From Anaeramoeba flamelloides (lineage: Eukaryota > Metamonada > Anaeramoebidae), in NCBI GenBank assembly GCA_027625915.1, contig JANTQA010000033.1, forward strand, positions 4,092,001-4,156,000: a stretch of 64,000 nt of DNA, read 5' to 3'. Below, piece after piece: positions 11,290 through 22,930 of this stretch. Both the position numbers and the translations under genes were made by a program. The notes beneath the pieces were generated by a model that saw only the letters and a program-made list of their open reading frames with translations, was not told the origin of the DNA and ran no database searches. Each line of letters starts with the position of its first letter. Within the stretch, counting starts at the first letter, position 1.

Positions 11290-12330
11290 ATAAAATAAAA
11301 ACTATCTTGATCTTGATCAAATTTGTTATATTTGATACAATTACTTATTTTATACTTAGTTTTATAATTCATTCTTCATGTAAAGCTTTTATTTCAAAAA
11401 CTTTGGAGAAATTTATCACAATCTAATTTCTAAATAATTTGTAAAATTAATTTGAATTCAAATTTTTATTTTATTAATCTATAATGATTTGATTAAAGTA
11501 AATATGATTATTTATTGAATTCTAGTTATGAAATAAAATTTATTGGATGTATTTGTTAGATTTGATAATTATTTTTTCAATTTGTTAATTATTTGTAAAA
11601 TCACGAAATAATTATGAAGACCAATTGATTTTTTTTCTATATTTTCTTTTTTTGTAGGTTGAATTTTTTGTTTTGTTTTTTATATTTCAAGAATTCGTTT
11701 CTTTTACTTTAACCTTGGAAGTAATAGTCTTTGTTTACTTAGTTTGATAACTTTATTTAAAAAATACATTTTGAAAACAAATTTGTAAAAAATTTATTTT
11801 GGATCAATAATAATAAATGTGAGTGAGGCCAGAAATTCAAGGGTGTAATGATTTGTTTGCACTCTTTTAAACCAAGAAGAGAAAGAATAAACAAATATTT
11901 GAAAATTTACAAAATTAAAAAGTTTTTTTTCATTGATTCTTAAGATCAAAAAGTTTATTGAGAAAAGTTGATTTTTCTAGTTTGGTATCCAAAGAAGAAA
12001 GGGTTTATCATAAAAACATCCTTTCACGGGCCGAGTTTTTTTTTGGTTTGTTATTTCACCAATTTCAAGTATTCGTTGTTACACATCTCTAGATTCAAAA
12101 GCAGATTTAATAAAACTCAAAATTTAATCAAAAAAAATATATTCAATAAATAAAAAATAGAAGATTCAAAACTTTTTTACTTTTGGTTCTATTCAATAAT
12201 AGAGTAGTAACGACAGCATTTTAGTTTTCAAAGTTATAATATCCTTAGCTCTAAAAAAGATCTTTTATCAGTAAAGTCCTTAGAAATAAAATTTTTAAAA
12301 TATGAGAAAATGTATTGTCTTCCTTAAATG
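11290..12330 (+). repeat. diverged third copy of the 0.9-kb long-inverted-repeat arm
   Basis: This runs parallel to 21,945-22,930. Shared landmarks in order are ACAATTACTT, ATTCTTCATGTAAA followed by CTTTTATTT, TTTGATAATTATT, ATTTCAAGAATTCG against AATTTCATGAATTC, TCAATAATAATAAAT against TTAAATAATAATAAAT, TTTTTTTGGTTT, and finally AAAGATCTTTTATCAGTAA against AAATCTTTTTTCGGTAA. There is no partner arm nearby and no coding content. The copy ends about 300 bp before the next gene. Confidence 0.6.
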
Positions 12331-12631
12331 ATTAATTTGGAAAAAGAAACTAATATTTTCTGTTGAATATTCAACGTTGGTGTGTCCCATTCTTACTTGC
12401 TTTCTGAAAAGAAAAAATGAAAAAACTATGAAAAATTATTTTTTTTTCATTTTTTTGTTTTCTTCTCTTTTTGAAATACTCCAATCAAATAAATAAGTAG
12501 AATCCTTTTTCAATTTCCTTTGAAAATTCGAAAGAACACCTTTGATTAAACCAATAAAACAAAATCATATTTTCATCACCTTTCTCTCACAACAACCTAT
12601 TTTTAAAAGAATAAGAAATTAAAAAAAATAA

Positions 12632-12881
12632 ATGTTGCATAGTATTTTAATTTTTACTGATGGAGGAAATAAACTATTTCATAAAGATTTTATTAGTCAA
12701 TTAGAAAACCCAAGAATGATTTCAAATCTTCTTAGAACAATTGTAGGTTTTTCAAAGCAGTCAACTGGCATGGTTGCAAGTTATATTGAAATGAAAAAAC
12801 GTAATATTCCTTTTCTTTTCTTTTTTTTTTTTTTCTTTTTTTTTTGGTTTGTCTTTGTCTTGTTAAACTTTTTTTTAAATA

Positions 12882-12917
<36 letters not shown>

Positions 12918-14198
12918 CAAAAAAGTTTCTGTTACCATTGTTACTGATCCAGATCTTCAAATTAATTGTGCGTTGTTCTACGACAAAGAAGATGTAAAAA
13001 TTCTTTTTTTTTTTCTTTTTTTTTTTCTTAAACAACATATTTTTTTTTTTTGATGTACAAATTTTTTAAACTTCAAGCCACCGAAAGTAGCATTTTAATT
13101 GGAAATGAAATTTTCCTCAAGTTTTACAATTTACTTGGTGTTTTAATTTTTATCTTTCTTAAATAATTATTTTCAACCATCCTAAATTCTTCAAAAAAAA
13201 CTTGACGCTTTGTCCAATTAAAAACAACAAACAATTAAAAATAACAAAAAAAAAAAAAAAAAAGGGTCCAGAGTTTGGTAATATAATTGGTCACTTAATT
13301 CTAGAAAGTTTCAAATCAGAATTCCGTGAAGACAATTTCACTTCGATCATCCAAGGAAAATATAATAGCTTTTATTCCAAAATTCCTGAAGTTGTTAGAA
13401 GATCTGTTCATCCTATCTTAACAAAGCGTATGTCATTTCTTTTTTGCAAAGCTTTTTATGATTTGTTTTAGTGCTTTTTGACAAACAAAAGAATCCAAAC
13501 TTATTTTTCATTTTCTTTTTCTGTTTCCTTTTCTGTTTCTTTTTCCTTAATTTTGGAATGTGGTGGCAATAAAGTTGAACACACAAGAGGCATTAAAACT
13601 GTTTTATTAATCGAAAAAACAACAATCACTTATGAAAACAAAAAAATTGATCAATTGGGTGTTGCTGCAAATATTTCAGCTTTAGACATCTCAGGTTCAG
13701 ACTTAAGTAATTGGATCTTTTCTCTTTTTCTCATTATTTCATTATTTACTTATTCACTCTTGATTTTTTTACTTTTTTACTTTTGAATATTTATGTTGAT
13801 TTCTTCTTTTATTTATTTATGATGAATTGATTTAATTTTTATTTAAATAACTTTTCAACAATTCTAAAACATTAACAAACACCAACCAACTTTAAAAAAA
13901 AACAAAACACCACAAAACAACAAAAAAAAACAATAAAAAAAACCCAAAAAAAAAAAATAAAAACAATAAAAAAACAGTGGGTTACAAGGCAGATACTCTT
14001 AATTTTGTTACAATTAATGGCGAGGATACCATTCTAAATATTTCCAAAATTGAAAATGCAGTTTTAGTTGTTTGTAGTAAGAAATCAGTTAATTCCAGGG
14101 TTCGTATCAAAGCTATTGAAGAGGCAATCGGAATGTTAAAAAAAATCTATTCAATTCTATCCAATTTGGACAGTAGTGGTAAAACCATAAAAGATTAA
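12632..14198 (+). CDS. longin-roadblock domain fusion protein (five exons)
   Basis: Five exons join in phase: 12632-12800, 12926-12993, 13265-13427, 13575-13706 and 13978-14198, giving 753 nt and 250 residues. The start is the first ATG, giving MLHSILIFTDGG. Residues 1 to about 125 have the longin pattern: a hydrophobic strand MLHSILIFTD, then SVTIVTDPDLQINCALFYD, then GNIIGHLILESFKSEF as the first long helix. Residues about 135-250 look like a roadblock/LC7 fold: RGIKTVLLIEKTTITYENKK, a VAANISAL helix, LNFVTINGEDTILNISKIEN, AVLVVC and a final helix RIKAIEEAIGMLKK. Both folds are used as platforms for small GTPases (Ragulator, TRAPP, Mon1-Ccz1), so a membrane-traffic or GTPase-regulating role is inferred. 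Gene structure is well supported; domain naming is by eye. Introns are 125-271 bp and three of four acceptors are A-rich AAAG. Confidence 0.75.
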
Positions 14199-17100
14199 TT
14201 TAATTATTTTTTTTTAATATCATTTTTCAATGAAACAACACTTTTTTTAAATGATTTTTACTGGCTTTTGGAAATTTTTTTTTTTTTTTTTGTATATTTT
14301 TTTTCATTTGGAAAGAATGAATTTAATGTTTTTAAAATTTATATTAAAACAAGGATTTTTTTTCATTTCAGATCAAAGAAGAAATTGATTCAAAAAGTTT
14401 AATTCAAATCCTCAATTAATGTTTCTCATAAATTGATGTGAAAAAGCCTTTTAGAATTGAGATTATAAAATTTTTTTGGTATTCAATTTAAAGATCGTTT
14501 ACAAGTATCACAAAATAAAAATTCCAAGCAATTATTTGTTTTTGATTTTATTTTAATCAATCTTGGGAATAACATAAAAAATTAATATTTTACTTTGAGT
14601 GTTACCTTTCATTAAAAAATCTTTGTTAGATTTTTTCAGCTTTGGATCACTTTTTATAAAATTTTCATTTTTCTTTGATTATTTAAAAAAAATAGCCATT
14701 CAATCGGGAAAATTATTATTTTTCAATTTTGGTCAAATTTCAAAATTGTTCAAGTTCTCATTTTTTTCAAAATAGTCTATTACATTGAAATATATTAGCT
14801 GAAGGTATTTAAAAACCATTTACGGGTATTTTAAGGTATGTTAGGGTAGGTAACGGTATGTTAGTGAATCTGGTTGAGTAGGTTTGGGTGTTATGTTAGA
14901 AAATTTTATAAGGATTTTGAAATAAAAAAAATAATTAATAGACCAATTAGACTTTGTTCACTGTTTTTAAGGGGTGAGGAAATATCCACTTAACTTTGGA
15001 AGTTAAAATTGGGTTTCGAATATATTTTTAAAAATATTTAGTATCGATAATTTCAACATTTTTGGTTATCGAAAATTGAAGTTATAAAAAAAGGTTTTGA
15101 TGATAAAATATATTATCATAATATTAACAATAAAATCGAAGGTATTTAAAAAAATCGTGATTAGCCCAATTTTATCCCAAAAAATCATAAAATGCGCGAT
15201 ATTCCGCATTATCACAATAAAATAATTATCGAGATAAAATGAAAAAATTATTTTTTTTAAATTACCTTAAAAAAAATATCTTGACTTTTACAAAGCCCTT
15301 GAGACTTTTACAATACTTCTACCCTCTAAAATTGTTGTAAAGTGTTTGAAAGGGCTATGAATTCTTTTCAAAGTGTTTGAAAGTTTTGAAAGACCTAAAA
15401 CTTTTATAAAGGGAATGAGTTTTGTTTGCAGTGGAAAAAAAAAACAATCTATTTTCATTTTTTTTTAGTATAAAATATCAAATCTCAAACAAATTTTATG
15501 ATCCAAGCAAACAGTCGTTCATTTTAGCAATATACTTGAATATAAAATAGATGTTTTTTTTTAAAATGGATTTGTTACCTTCAAGAGTTAAATAACCAAA
15601 AAGAATAAAGAATAATTTTCCCTCTTATTTGTGATCGATATAATAAAAACCTCAAATCTCTAGTTGTGTATTCTGTCCAAAATAAAGATCTAGAGAATGA
15701 GAATAAGAAGTAAACAATTGTATAAAAAATCTTATTATTTGGTGATCATCTTTCATGGTTGTTGTGAAATCTTTTGAAAAGTTATTCAACTCCTTTCAGA
15801 TTTCGGAGAATATTGAAAATTATTTCACACCTAGAAAAAATTCTTTTAAGAACGTGTGAAAGGTTGGTTGTTTTAAAAGCTCTTTTATTCAACCTAATTT
15901 TACAACACTAGTTTTGACTGAGAAAATATTTATTTATCTTTAATTCGATCTTATTGTTGTTGATCTAAAAGGATCGATAGGTTTATCAACCAAAATAAAG
16001 GAAAATATTAATAAAACTCTTTGATCTAATCCTTGATTGAATCAAGTCTCATTTTTTGTTGTTTTTTCAAATAATAACTTTTTTTCGCCTAATCTATTTT
16101 TGATAAAAAAAAATTTCTTTCTAAAAATATTTCTCAATTATTACCAAAACCCATCAATTATTATAGCACGATTACTTTTTAATTGTGATATTTTGGCTTT
16201 TATCACGATTTTGAATAATTATCGCGATTTTTGAGAATATTGCGATTTAAGAGTAATTAAACTGATTTTTGTAACTTTATTGTAAAATTAAGCATCTATG
16301 GTATTCTCAAATGTAACGAGAAATTTTCTCAATATCAAATTTTGATCTTGATATAGATTTTTAAATTTAAGAATATAAGAATAATAAAGCTCATATTGAA
16401 AAAAAAAACCACCTAAGTGATCCAATATTCAAGAATTTTTTCTAATATTCAAAAAATAAATTTTCACTACCCAAAATGACTCTAAACATCAAAAAATTGT
16501 TGAGAAACCACAAAAGATTTACTCTTATACAAATGAATTTTTTTGATCACATCAGAAGATTATTTTTCATATCAACTCATTTATTGAATTATTTATTTTC
16601 AATATGAGCTTTATTATTCTTATATTCTTAAATTTAAAAATCTATATCAACATCAAAATTTGATATTGAAAAAAAAATCACGTTAGACTGAAATAGTGGT
16701 ATATAATCAAGACACCGAAATACTATTAATCTCAAAATAATCTTTATAATTTTTCCTCTCACAATTTTTAAAAATCCTTAAAAACTTTTATACTGTTGGA
16801 AATAATCAAGAAACTCTTCAAACATAAGAAAAATCTCAATTCGATCAATTTTGAAATGTAATAATATATATGTTTAAAATATACTATGAACTATTTTATC
16901 AATATATAATTGGTTTTTCTCTTATAATTTATATTTTCTAGAAGAAAATTTTATAATTAAATAATAATCTTTTATAAATCATACCCTTTTATAAGAGATT
17001 GAAAATTTCTATTGACAATTTTCGCGAGAAGGTGCCGATTTTTTGAACCGCTCATATACTGGTAAAAAATCATTTAAATGAACATTCTAACATGAATTGG

Positions 17101-17914
17101 TGTAATAAAAGGAAATTTTGATATTTCAACAAAAGTTAAGTATAAATGTGAAAGAAAAATTAAAATTTTGGAAATTTAAAAATCGTAATTGGATTTTTTA
17201 ATTTGAACAGATTAAGGAATATTTTAAACAAAAGTAAACCACAAAGTAAAAAAACAAAATTACATCGGCTGAACCTTGAATTTTTACAAAAGGTTGCTCT
17301 AAATACGATAAAAAAAAAATTAACATTAAAATAAAAATCTATTATTTTGTTAATATCACAAACTTTTATTTAGTAAATGTTAAAGGTTGTAATACCAAAT
17401 TAAGTCTGACTTTTTTGAAAATCTTGCTGTTTTCTTTAGTTTCTATGTTTTTACTTAAAATTATATTGGTAAACTTTTTCAGCACTCCTTTGAAATATTT
17501 GTTTTTTTTAATGGATTTTATAATTCAAATTGAAATTTCTCCTTCTTCTTGAGAATTTGAAAGGTGAAGATCAAATACCTTGTACAAAAAACCTTCTTCT
17601 TGGGCAAATATTATCATGTTTTCAATAAAAGTTTTGTAACAAACAGACACTAACAAGTTAAAAGAAGTTTGACAAACTCCCAAAACCTCAAATTATGGAT
17701 TTGATCAAGCAAATTTTTGAAATAACTTCAAAAAAAATATTTTAACTTCAATTAGATCTTAATATCAAAAAACCACGAAAACAACTTGTGGTATCTTACC
17801 GTCAAATCATTTCAATATGATCTTATTTCGATCGCACTTAAATGGAAAGAAAAAAATTATTTGAATTTTTTCATTTTTTTGTTTTCACTCAATTTTTTTC
17901 TTATTTTTGTTCAA
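14199..17914. other. intergenic, A+T-rich
   Basis: No gene was found. One foldback element lies at 16,329-16,670. Around 14,800-14,900 there is an unusual G-bearing stretch with repeated AGGTA/GGTATG words. Around 15,160-15,240 and 16,140-16,260 there are patches with CGATTATTCGC-like words whose nature I could not determine. Confidence 0.5.
16329..16670. mobile_element. foldback element with 73-bp arms
   Basis: Left arm 16,329-16,401 and right arm 16,598-16,670 are near-perfect inverted copies. TCAATATCAAATTTTGAT at the left faces ATCAAAATTTGATATTGA at the right, and the arms close on AGCTCATATTGAA and TTCAATATGAGCT. The loop is about 196 bp and non-coding. Confidence 0.8.
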
Positions 17915-18205
17915 ATGAATATAGAAATCGAACAAGAAAACATTCCAAATTTTAGTTATACACTTAGCCTTAAATTTCCAAGCAAGGAAACTGCAACTAT
18001 GGTATGTAAAACACTCAAAGTCGACGATAATCGAAACGAAAACTCGACAGTGGGATATCAAGTAGATGAAACAACACTTATCATCAAAATATCTGCAAAA
18101 ACAGTGAAATTATTAAGAGCAGTTATTTTTTCAACAATGGAATTCCTTACTTTGTCCATTAGAACGCTTCGATCGTTTCCAATTTTTGAAGAAGAAAAAA
18201 ATTAA
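17915..18205 (+). CDS. PCC1: KEOPS complex subunit Pcc1 (CTAG/LAGE3 family)
   Basis: This intronless gene encodes 96 residues, the usual size for Pcc1. The frame is open further up, but the first in-frame ATG is 17,915, and the family homology begins directly after it. YTLSLKFPSKETATMVCKTL corresponds to the first strand and helix of Pcc1, where the family has a proline in the same place and 'A..V...L'. LKVD follows, then DETTLIIKISAKTVKLLRAV, the most conserved Pcc1 stretch (typically 'G..L.V...A.....LR..V'), and a last helix SIRTL. Pcc1 dimerises the KEOPS complex that makes the t6A modification on ANN-decoding tRNAs with Kae1; it also affects telomeres in yeast. No other KEOPS gene is in the window. 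LAGE3/CTAG-type homologues are the only alternative label. Confidence 0.86.
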   Translation: MNIEIEQENIPNFSYTLSLKFPSKETATMVCKTLKVDDNRNENSTVGYQVDETTLIIKISAKTVKLLRAVIFSTMEFLTLSIRTLRSFPIFEEEKN

Positions 18206-19140
18206 ACATTTTTTTTTTTATTTTTTTGTTTATTTTTTTGTTTATTTTTTTTTTTCTTAATATCCATTACAAACGAATGTAAAGAAATCAAAAAAGGAAA
18301 CCTCAATTCGAAAGTTGGTATAATCAATTAAATAATTTTCAATCGTTTTTAAAACCATTTTCATATAACGATCCTTTTTATTCGATCGTTTTTATTCCTC
18401 AATACTGATAAATTCAAATATATTTAATAAAATTTTTAATTCAATTTCCCATTTTGTAATCTCATATCTCAACTTTTAAAACAACTCAAGAGAAAGAACC
18501 TTTGAACCACAACCAATTTTACAAAGTTTTTTGACACTTAAAAGAATAAAATGCTTTCTTCAAAGCTTGTGTAAAAAAATTTGTAAAATGGAAAATGAAG
18601 TAAAAATTTTCAGATATTTATTTCAATTTAGCAGTACTTAACTTTCATTTTGAACAATTTATATACTTTCTTAAAAAGTAAAGTATTTAAGGTATCGGTA
18701 CTCAGAAAAATTACAAGTGGATCCAAATTCTTGGATGAAAATCGATTTCGAAAGTGTTATATGGCTGATAAATAAAACTTTTCAATTTTTGGATATCAAT
18801 TGCTTGATCTGAAAAATAAAATGATTTTTTGTCAAGGGATTAGCATCACCATAAATTTGCCACAAATTAAAGTGTTAAGACAGTGAAAGTAAATCGAATG
18901 GATACACTATCATTTGAATTGCACTCAAAAATCTCTTATAAAAATTATTGAACAAAAAATTATTAGATTTTTTAAAAATGTACCAATTAAAAATTTTTCA
19001 TTTTGGCAATTTATTTTCTAATTACTTTTTCCAGTTCAAAAGTAGAAACTCAAAATAATCATATTTTAGTATTTCAATAATTAATATTTAGAACCTCAAA
19101 AATTTTGAATTTTTTTTTTATTTAAATTTAAGATTTTACT

Positions 19141-19317
19141 TAATAGACTAGTCTATATTATTTTTTTTTTGACCGATTTCTAAATAAGCATTCCTTATCT
19201 AGAAATATATTTAATATTGAAAATAAACAGGGTTTTTCAAATCCAAGTAATTGGCAAAAAATTTTCTCAATCTCTATTAAATTTATGTAAACAAATTTAA
19301 TAGAGATTATTCCCTTA
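19141..19317 (+). mobile_element. MITE-2, intact copy
   Basis: This 177 bp copy has ends TAATAGACTAGTCTATATTA and, inverted, AATAGAGATTATTCCCTTA. It shares AATAAACAGGGTTTTTCAAA and AATTGGCAAAAAATTTTC with the copies at 7.7 and 40.7 kb, and has an internal hairpin of CTCTATTAAATTT/AAATTTAATAGAG. Confidence 0.82.
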
Positions 19318-19676
19318 ATTATTAAAAACATAAAAATCCTAAAGAATGATGATTTTAGATTTCTTTTTCTAAAGATAGTTGTATTTTTCATATATTTCCA
19401 ATATGTGAAGAAAAGAATGTGGTTTTTTGTAAAAAAATAGTACGATAGTCAATAATCTACCTTTTCCGAGCTAAAGTATTTATTTCAAAATAAAAACCAA
19501 GCTTTTTTTTTTCTTGTTTCAATGTAATTATTAATACATTTTTCAAGAATATACCCATGGAAAAACGAATATGAAGGTAAAATCCTTGATTTTTTCAGTA
19601 AATTTTAAATTAAGAGGGAAATTTGTTTAAAATTTTTTGTTATTTTCAACATTTTTTCCAAGTTTTTGGTTTTTAT

Positions 19677-19878
19677 TACAGTCAGTTCCACTTTTAATAA
19701 ACAAACTTTCAACGAAAAATTAAGGTACAAAAAAATCTCAAATTAAGGCACAAAATTTGGAATTTTTTTTTTTACAATTTATTTTTACTAAAATTTGAAT
19801 TTTGGGCTTTAATTTGAGATTTTTTTTGTGCCTTAAATTTCGTTGAAAGTTTGTGCCTTAAAAGTGAAACTGACTGTA
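19677..19878. mobile_element. MITE-3 palindromic element
   Basis: The left end is TACAGTCAGTTCCACTTTTA and the right end TAAAAGTGAAACTGACTGTA. Beyond these the two halves stay nearly complementary for about 80 bp each (ATTTGGAATTTT facing AAAATTTGAATTTTG). TA flanks both sides. No coding capacity. The CAGTCAGT terminus and TA target are typical of Tc1/mariner-derived MITEs (inference). Confidence 0.88.
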
Positions 19879-20216
19879 ATTGAAAGATTTTTATTAAAAT
19901 TATCTGTTTTCATAGAAAAAGTTTACCTTTGTTGTTTTTTTTTTTTTCTTAATTTTTCTTTTAATATTATATCTTTAATAAACCAATATCAGATTTACTA
20001 ATTATTAATTTATGTTTTCTTTGATCATTTAAAGTGGATATCTTTTAGAAAAAAAAAAAGAAAGAAACAGCTTAGTGTTTTGTGGTACTTTATTATAATG
20101 CCAGTGTAAGTAATATTTGAACAACTCTACCAAAAAACAATGAAAAATCTGATCTAAACTAAATTTCAAAATTTTTCACATATTTAAATCATTTATAAGA
20201 ATCAGATACACAGGTC

Positions 20217-20385
20217 CGACAATTTTTTGTCATGAATTGTCAAAAAATGACAAAAAATCTGACAAAAATTTTCAAAAAATGACAAGAAAATTTGACAAGA
20301 ATTGTCAAAAATTATCATGAGATTTGTCAAAAAAACTCATCTAAATAAATTATGACAGCTTTTTGATTGACAAAATATGTCGACA
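20217..20385. repeat. imperfect TGTCAAAAA / TGACAAAAA tandem region
   Basis: About a dozen TGACAAAA or TGTCAAAA words occur in 170 bp with variable A-run lengths, the look of a decaying minisatellite. It grades into a long A-rich stretch up to about 20,640. Confidence 0.7.
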
Positions 20386-20809
20386 AAAAATTTCATAAAA
20401 AATTGAAAAAAAATATCAAAAAATATCAATCAAAAAAAATCATAATTTGTGATAGAAAATTAACAAAAAATATCAATCAAAAAAAATCTAATAAAAAAAT
20501 TTATTTTTCAACAAAAAAATCAATAAATATCAAATCAAATAAATATAAATATATATCAAAATAAAAAGATTCAAAAAAAATGTTAGATAAAAGAATAATA
20601 AAAAATATTAATAAAGAAAAAAAGAAAAGAAAAAGAAGAAATATTTATGATAATTCTTCAAACTTTGATTCCAATTTTATTATAAAATTAACACCTTTGA
20701 AGGCCTGCACCAATTTATCTATAAAATTTTTATTTTTATTTTTATAATTTTCAAAAGAAGATTTTATTAAATGTGGAAATCAAAAAAAATAATTTAAGGG
20801 TGTAAGAAA

Positions 20810-21300
20810 ACCCCAACTCAAAATTTTTAACACACCAAAATTCAATTTTTGAAAAAAAAATCTTATTTAATCAATTCTCAGGTGAAATACCAAATTAGAG
20901 CCATTCACTAATTGAAATGTCAACAATTGTTTATAAATTACAATACTTTCAAATCAAAAAAACAAATAATTATCTATAAATATAAATCATGGATGTCTTA
21001 AAAATTTTTGAGAGAGCTAGCTAAAAAAATGTATCGGTAAATTTGTCTAAATTCTATTAGGAATTATTGATCGATCAAAGTTTAGATTCCCTCAACTAAT
21101 TTTATTTGAGTTCTTCTCTTTGAAAGAACTCAACTTTAACCTAATATCAACTGTTCGAAAAAAATTTTGATCGAATGAAATGGTTACTTAATTTAGAAAA
21201 TGAAATGAAAACTAAAACTAAAAGATGAAAAAATTATTTACTTATTAATCAAAAATTAAATTTATTTCTCATTTGAATGAATTGTATTATCTTGATTCTT
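20810..21300 (+). repeat. dispersed ~490-bp repeat, copy 1
   Basis: This is the reverse complement of about 59,030-59,530. Landmarks shared in inverted order are CCCCAACTCAAAATTTTT, AGCCATTCACTAATTG, GATCGATCAA, AACTAATTTTATTTGAGTTC, AACTCAACTTTAA, and GAAATGAAAAC followed by AAAAGATGAAAAAATT. Weaker relatives lie at 25,770-26,000 and 62,340-62,515. Non-coding; terminal structure is not clear. Confidence 0.7.
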
Positions 21301-21739
21301 AAAACTGTTTTAGCTGTGTTAAAAAAAATTGAATTTTAGTTTAGATTTTACAAATTTTGAGTATAACAGTTCATGCGAAACTGAATTATTCAAATCATTT
21401 CTTTAACTAACTGTTGAGAGAAAAATGTTGGACAAAGAAAAATGGTTGGGAACCATTTTTAATTGTTAACATTACTGAAATTGAAAATAAATTCCTATTG
21501 GTAACAAGATGAATTTTATATAAATCCAGGTTTAAAGGTGTTACACGTTCATTAATCTGTGGTGTGTGTATAAAACGAATTTGAATGATTGATAACTAAA
21601 GTAGATCATGATATTTTAACAAAAATCCAAGTTTTAGTAAATTTTACTATTAATTCAGAAAATGGTAATTTTTAAAATTGCTTTAGATTATGAGAGATAA
21701 GGTTTTGAAAAAGTAGAATTACATTAATGTTTATTCTAA

Positions 21740-21939
21740 TACAGTCAGTTTCACTTTTAAGGCACAAACTTTCAACGAAATTTAGGGCACAAAAAAATCT
21801 CAAATTAAGGCACAAAATTTGGAATTTTTTTTTTAACAATTTATTTTACTAGAATTTGAATTTTGTGTTTTAATTTGAGATTTTTTTTGTGCCTTAAATT
21901 TCGTTGAAAGTTTGTGCCTTAAAAGTGATACTGACTGTA
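21740..21939. mobile_element. MITE-3 palindromic element
   Basis: This 200 bp copy has ends TACAGTCAGTTTCACTTTTA and TAAAAGTGATACTGACTGTA. It is nearly identical to the copies at 19.7 and 28.0 kb, so probably recent. It abuts the left long arm. Confidence 0.9.
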
Positions 21940-21944
21940 TTTCT

Positions 21945-22930
21945 TGATCTTATTTGTAAAATTTTACACAATTACTTCTTCTTTGCTTGGTTTCATTTTT
22001 AATTCTTCATGTAAAAACTTTTATTTGAAAATTTTTGAACAACCTTTTACTTCCTATTTCTAGATGAATTCTCAAAATGAATTTTAATTCTTATTTTCAG
22101 TTAATTAATCCAATTCTAGTTTTGGTTCAGAAAATAGGATATTTTTTAAATTTCTTCTTCAGAAATAAAGATTTATTTGATAAATTTATTTGATTTGATA
22201 ATTATTGATTTTCCATTAAATTGAAAACTCAAAATAATTTGGGATCTTGATTGAAATTTTCTCTAAATTGTTCTTTTTCTTTTGTTTGAATCTTTTTTAG
22301 CTGTTTTTTTTTTAATTTCATGAATTCAACTCCTTTACTTTGATCTTTGAAACAGTATTCTAAGTTTTGGCTTTGTTTGATAAAAATATATTTGAAAAAA
22401 GAATTTTCCAAACAGGTTTTGTTAAATAAATATTTTGTTAAATAATAATAAATAGCAATTGGGTGAGAATCCAAAGTTATAAATTGTTTGGATTCAATAA
22501 AAATTAAGAATAAAAAGAAAACAAATCTTCCAAAATTGAATTTGTCTGATTTTTCTCATTTTTAATTTCAACAAGTTTATCCAGAAATATGATCTTTCTT
22601 TTTTGGTCTTTTTAAGAGAAAAGATTGGTTTAAAATACACGCCTTCTCAGGAATATTTTTTGGTTTACTCTCGTATTAATTTTAAACATTCTCATAAACA
22701 CATTTCTTGATCCAATACAAAATTAATAAAAATCAAAAATTCAATCAAAAAAAATGTTCAAAAAATTGAAAAATTAAAGATTTGACTCTGAATTACTCTG
22801 AATTCTTTACACAGATCGAGTAGTGGATGGTATTTGGTTTCAAAATTTCAATATCCCGTTACACTCAAAAAATCTTTTTTCGGTAAGGTTATAGCAATTA
22901 AAATTTTTCAAAATGAAAAAATTTAGCGAC
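21945..22930 (+). repeat. long inverted repeat, left arm
   Basis: About 0.85 kb of this segment (22,045-22,895) reappears inverted at 27,175-28,019. Examples are TAGATGAATTCTCAAAATGA against TCATTTTGAGAATTCATCTA, AACTCAAAATAATTTGGGAT against ATCCCAAATTATTTTGAGTT, and TTTTTTCGGTAAGGTTATAG against the inverted CTACAACCTTACCGAAAAAA. The arms are diverged but colinear. There is no recognisable coding sequence. Confidence 0.8.

Larger units (their letters stand above)
7457..12631. other. intergenic, repeat-bearing
   Basis: No gene was seen. The stretch contains a nested pair of MITEs (7707-8480), a (TA)n microsatellite at 9757-9805, a C10 then T-rich run near 10,040, an old palindromic MITE (10,352-10,546), and a diverged copy of the long inverted-repeat arm (about 11,290-12,330). 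The remainder is A+T-rich sequence with homopolymer runs. Confidence 0.55.

Noticed and set aside
20217-20640. CRISPR-like spaced repeats
   Set aside because: The repeated words are short, irregularly spaced and merge into an A-rich tract; there are no uniform spacers and the host is eukaryotic.
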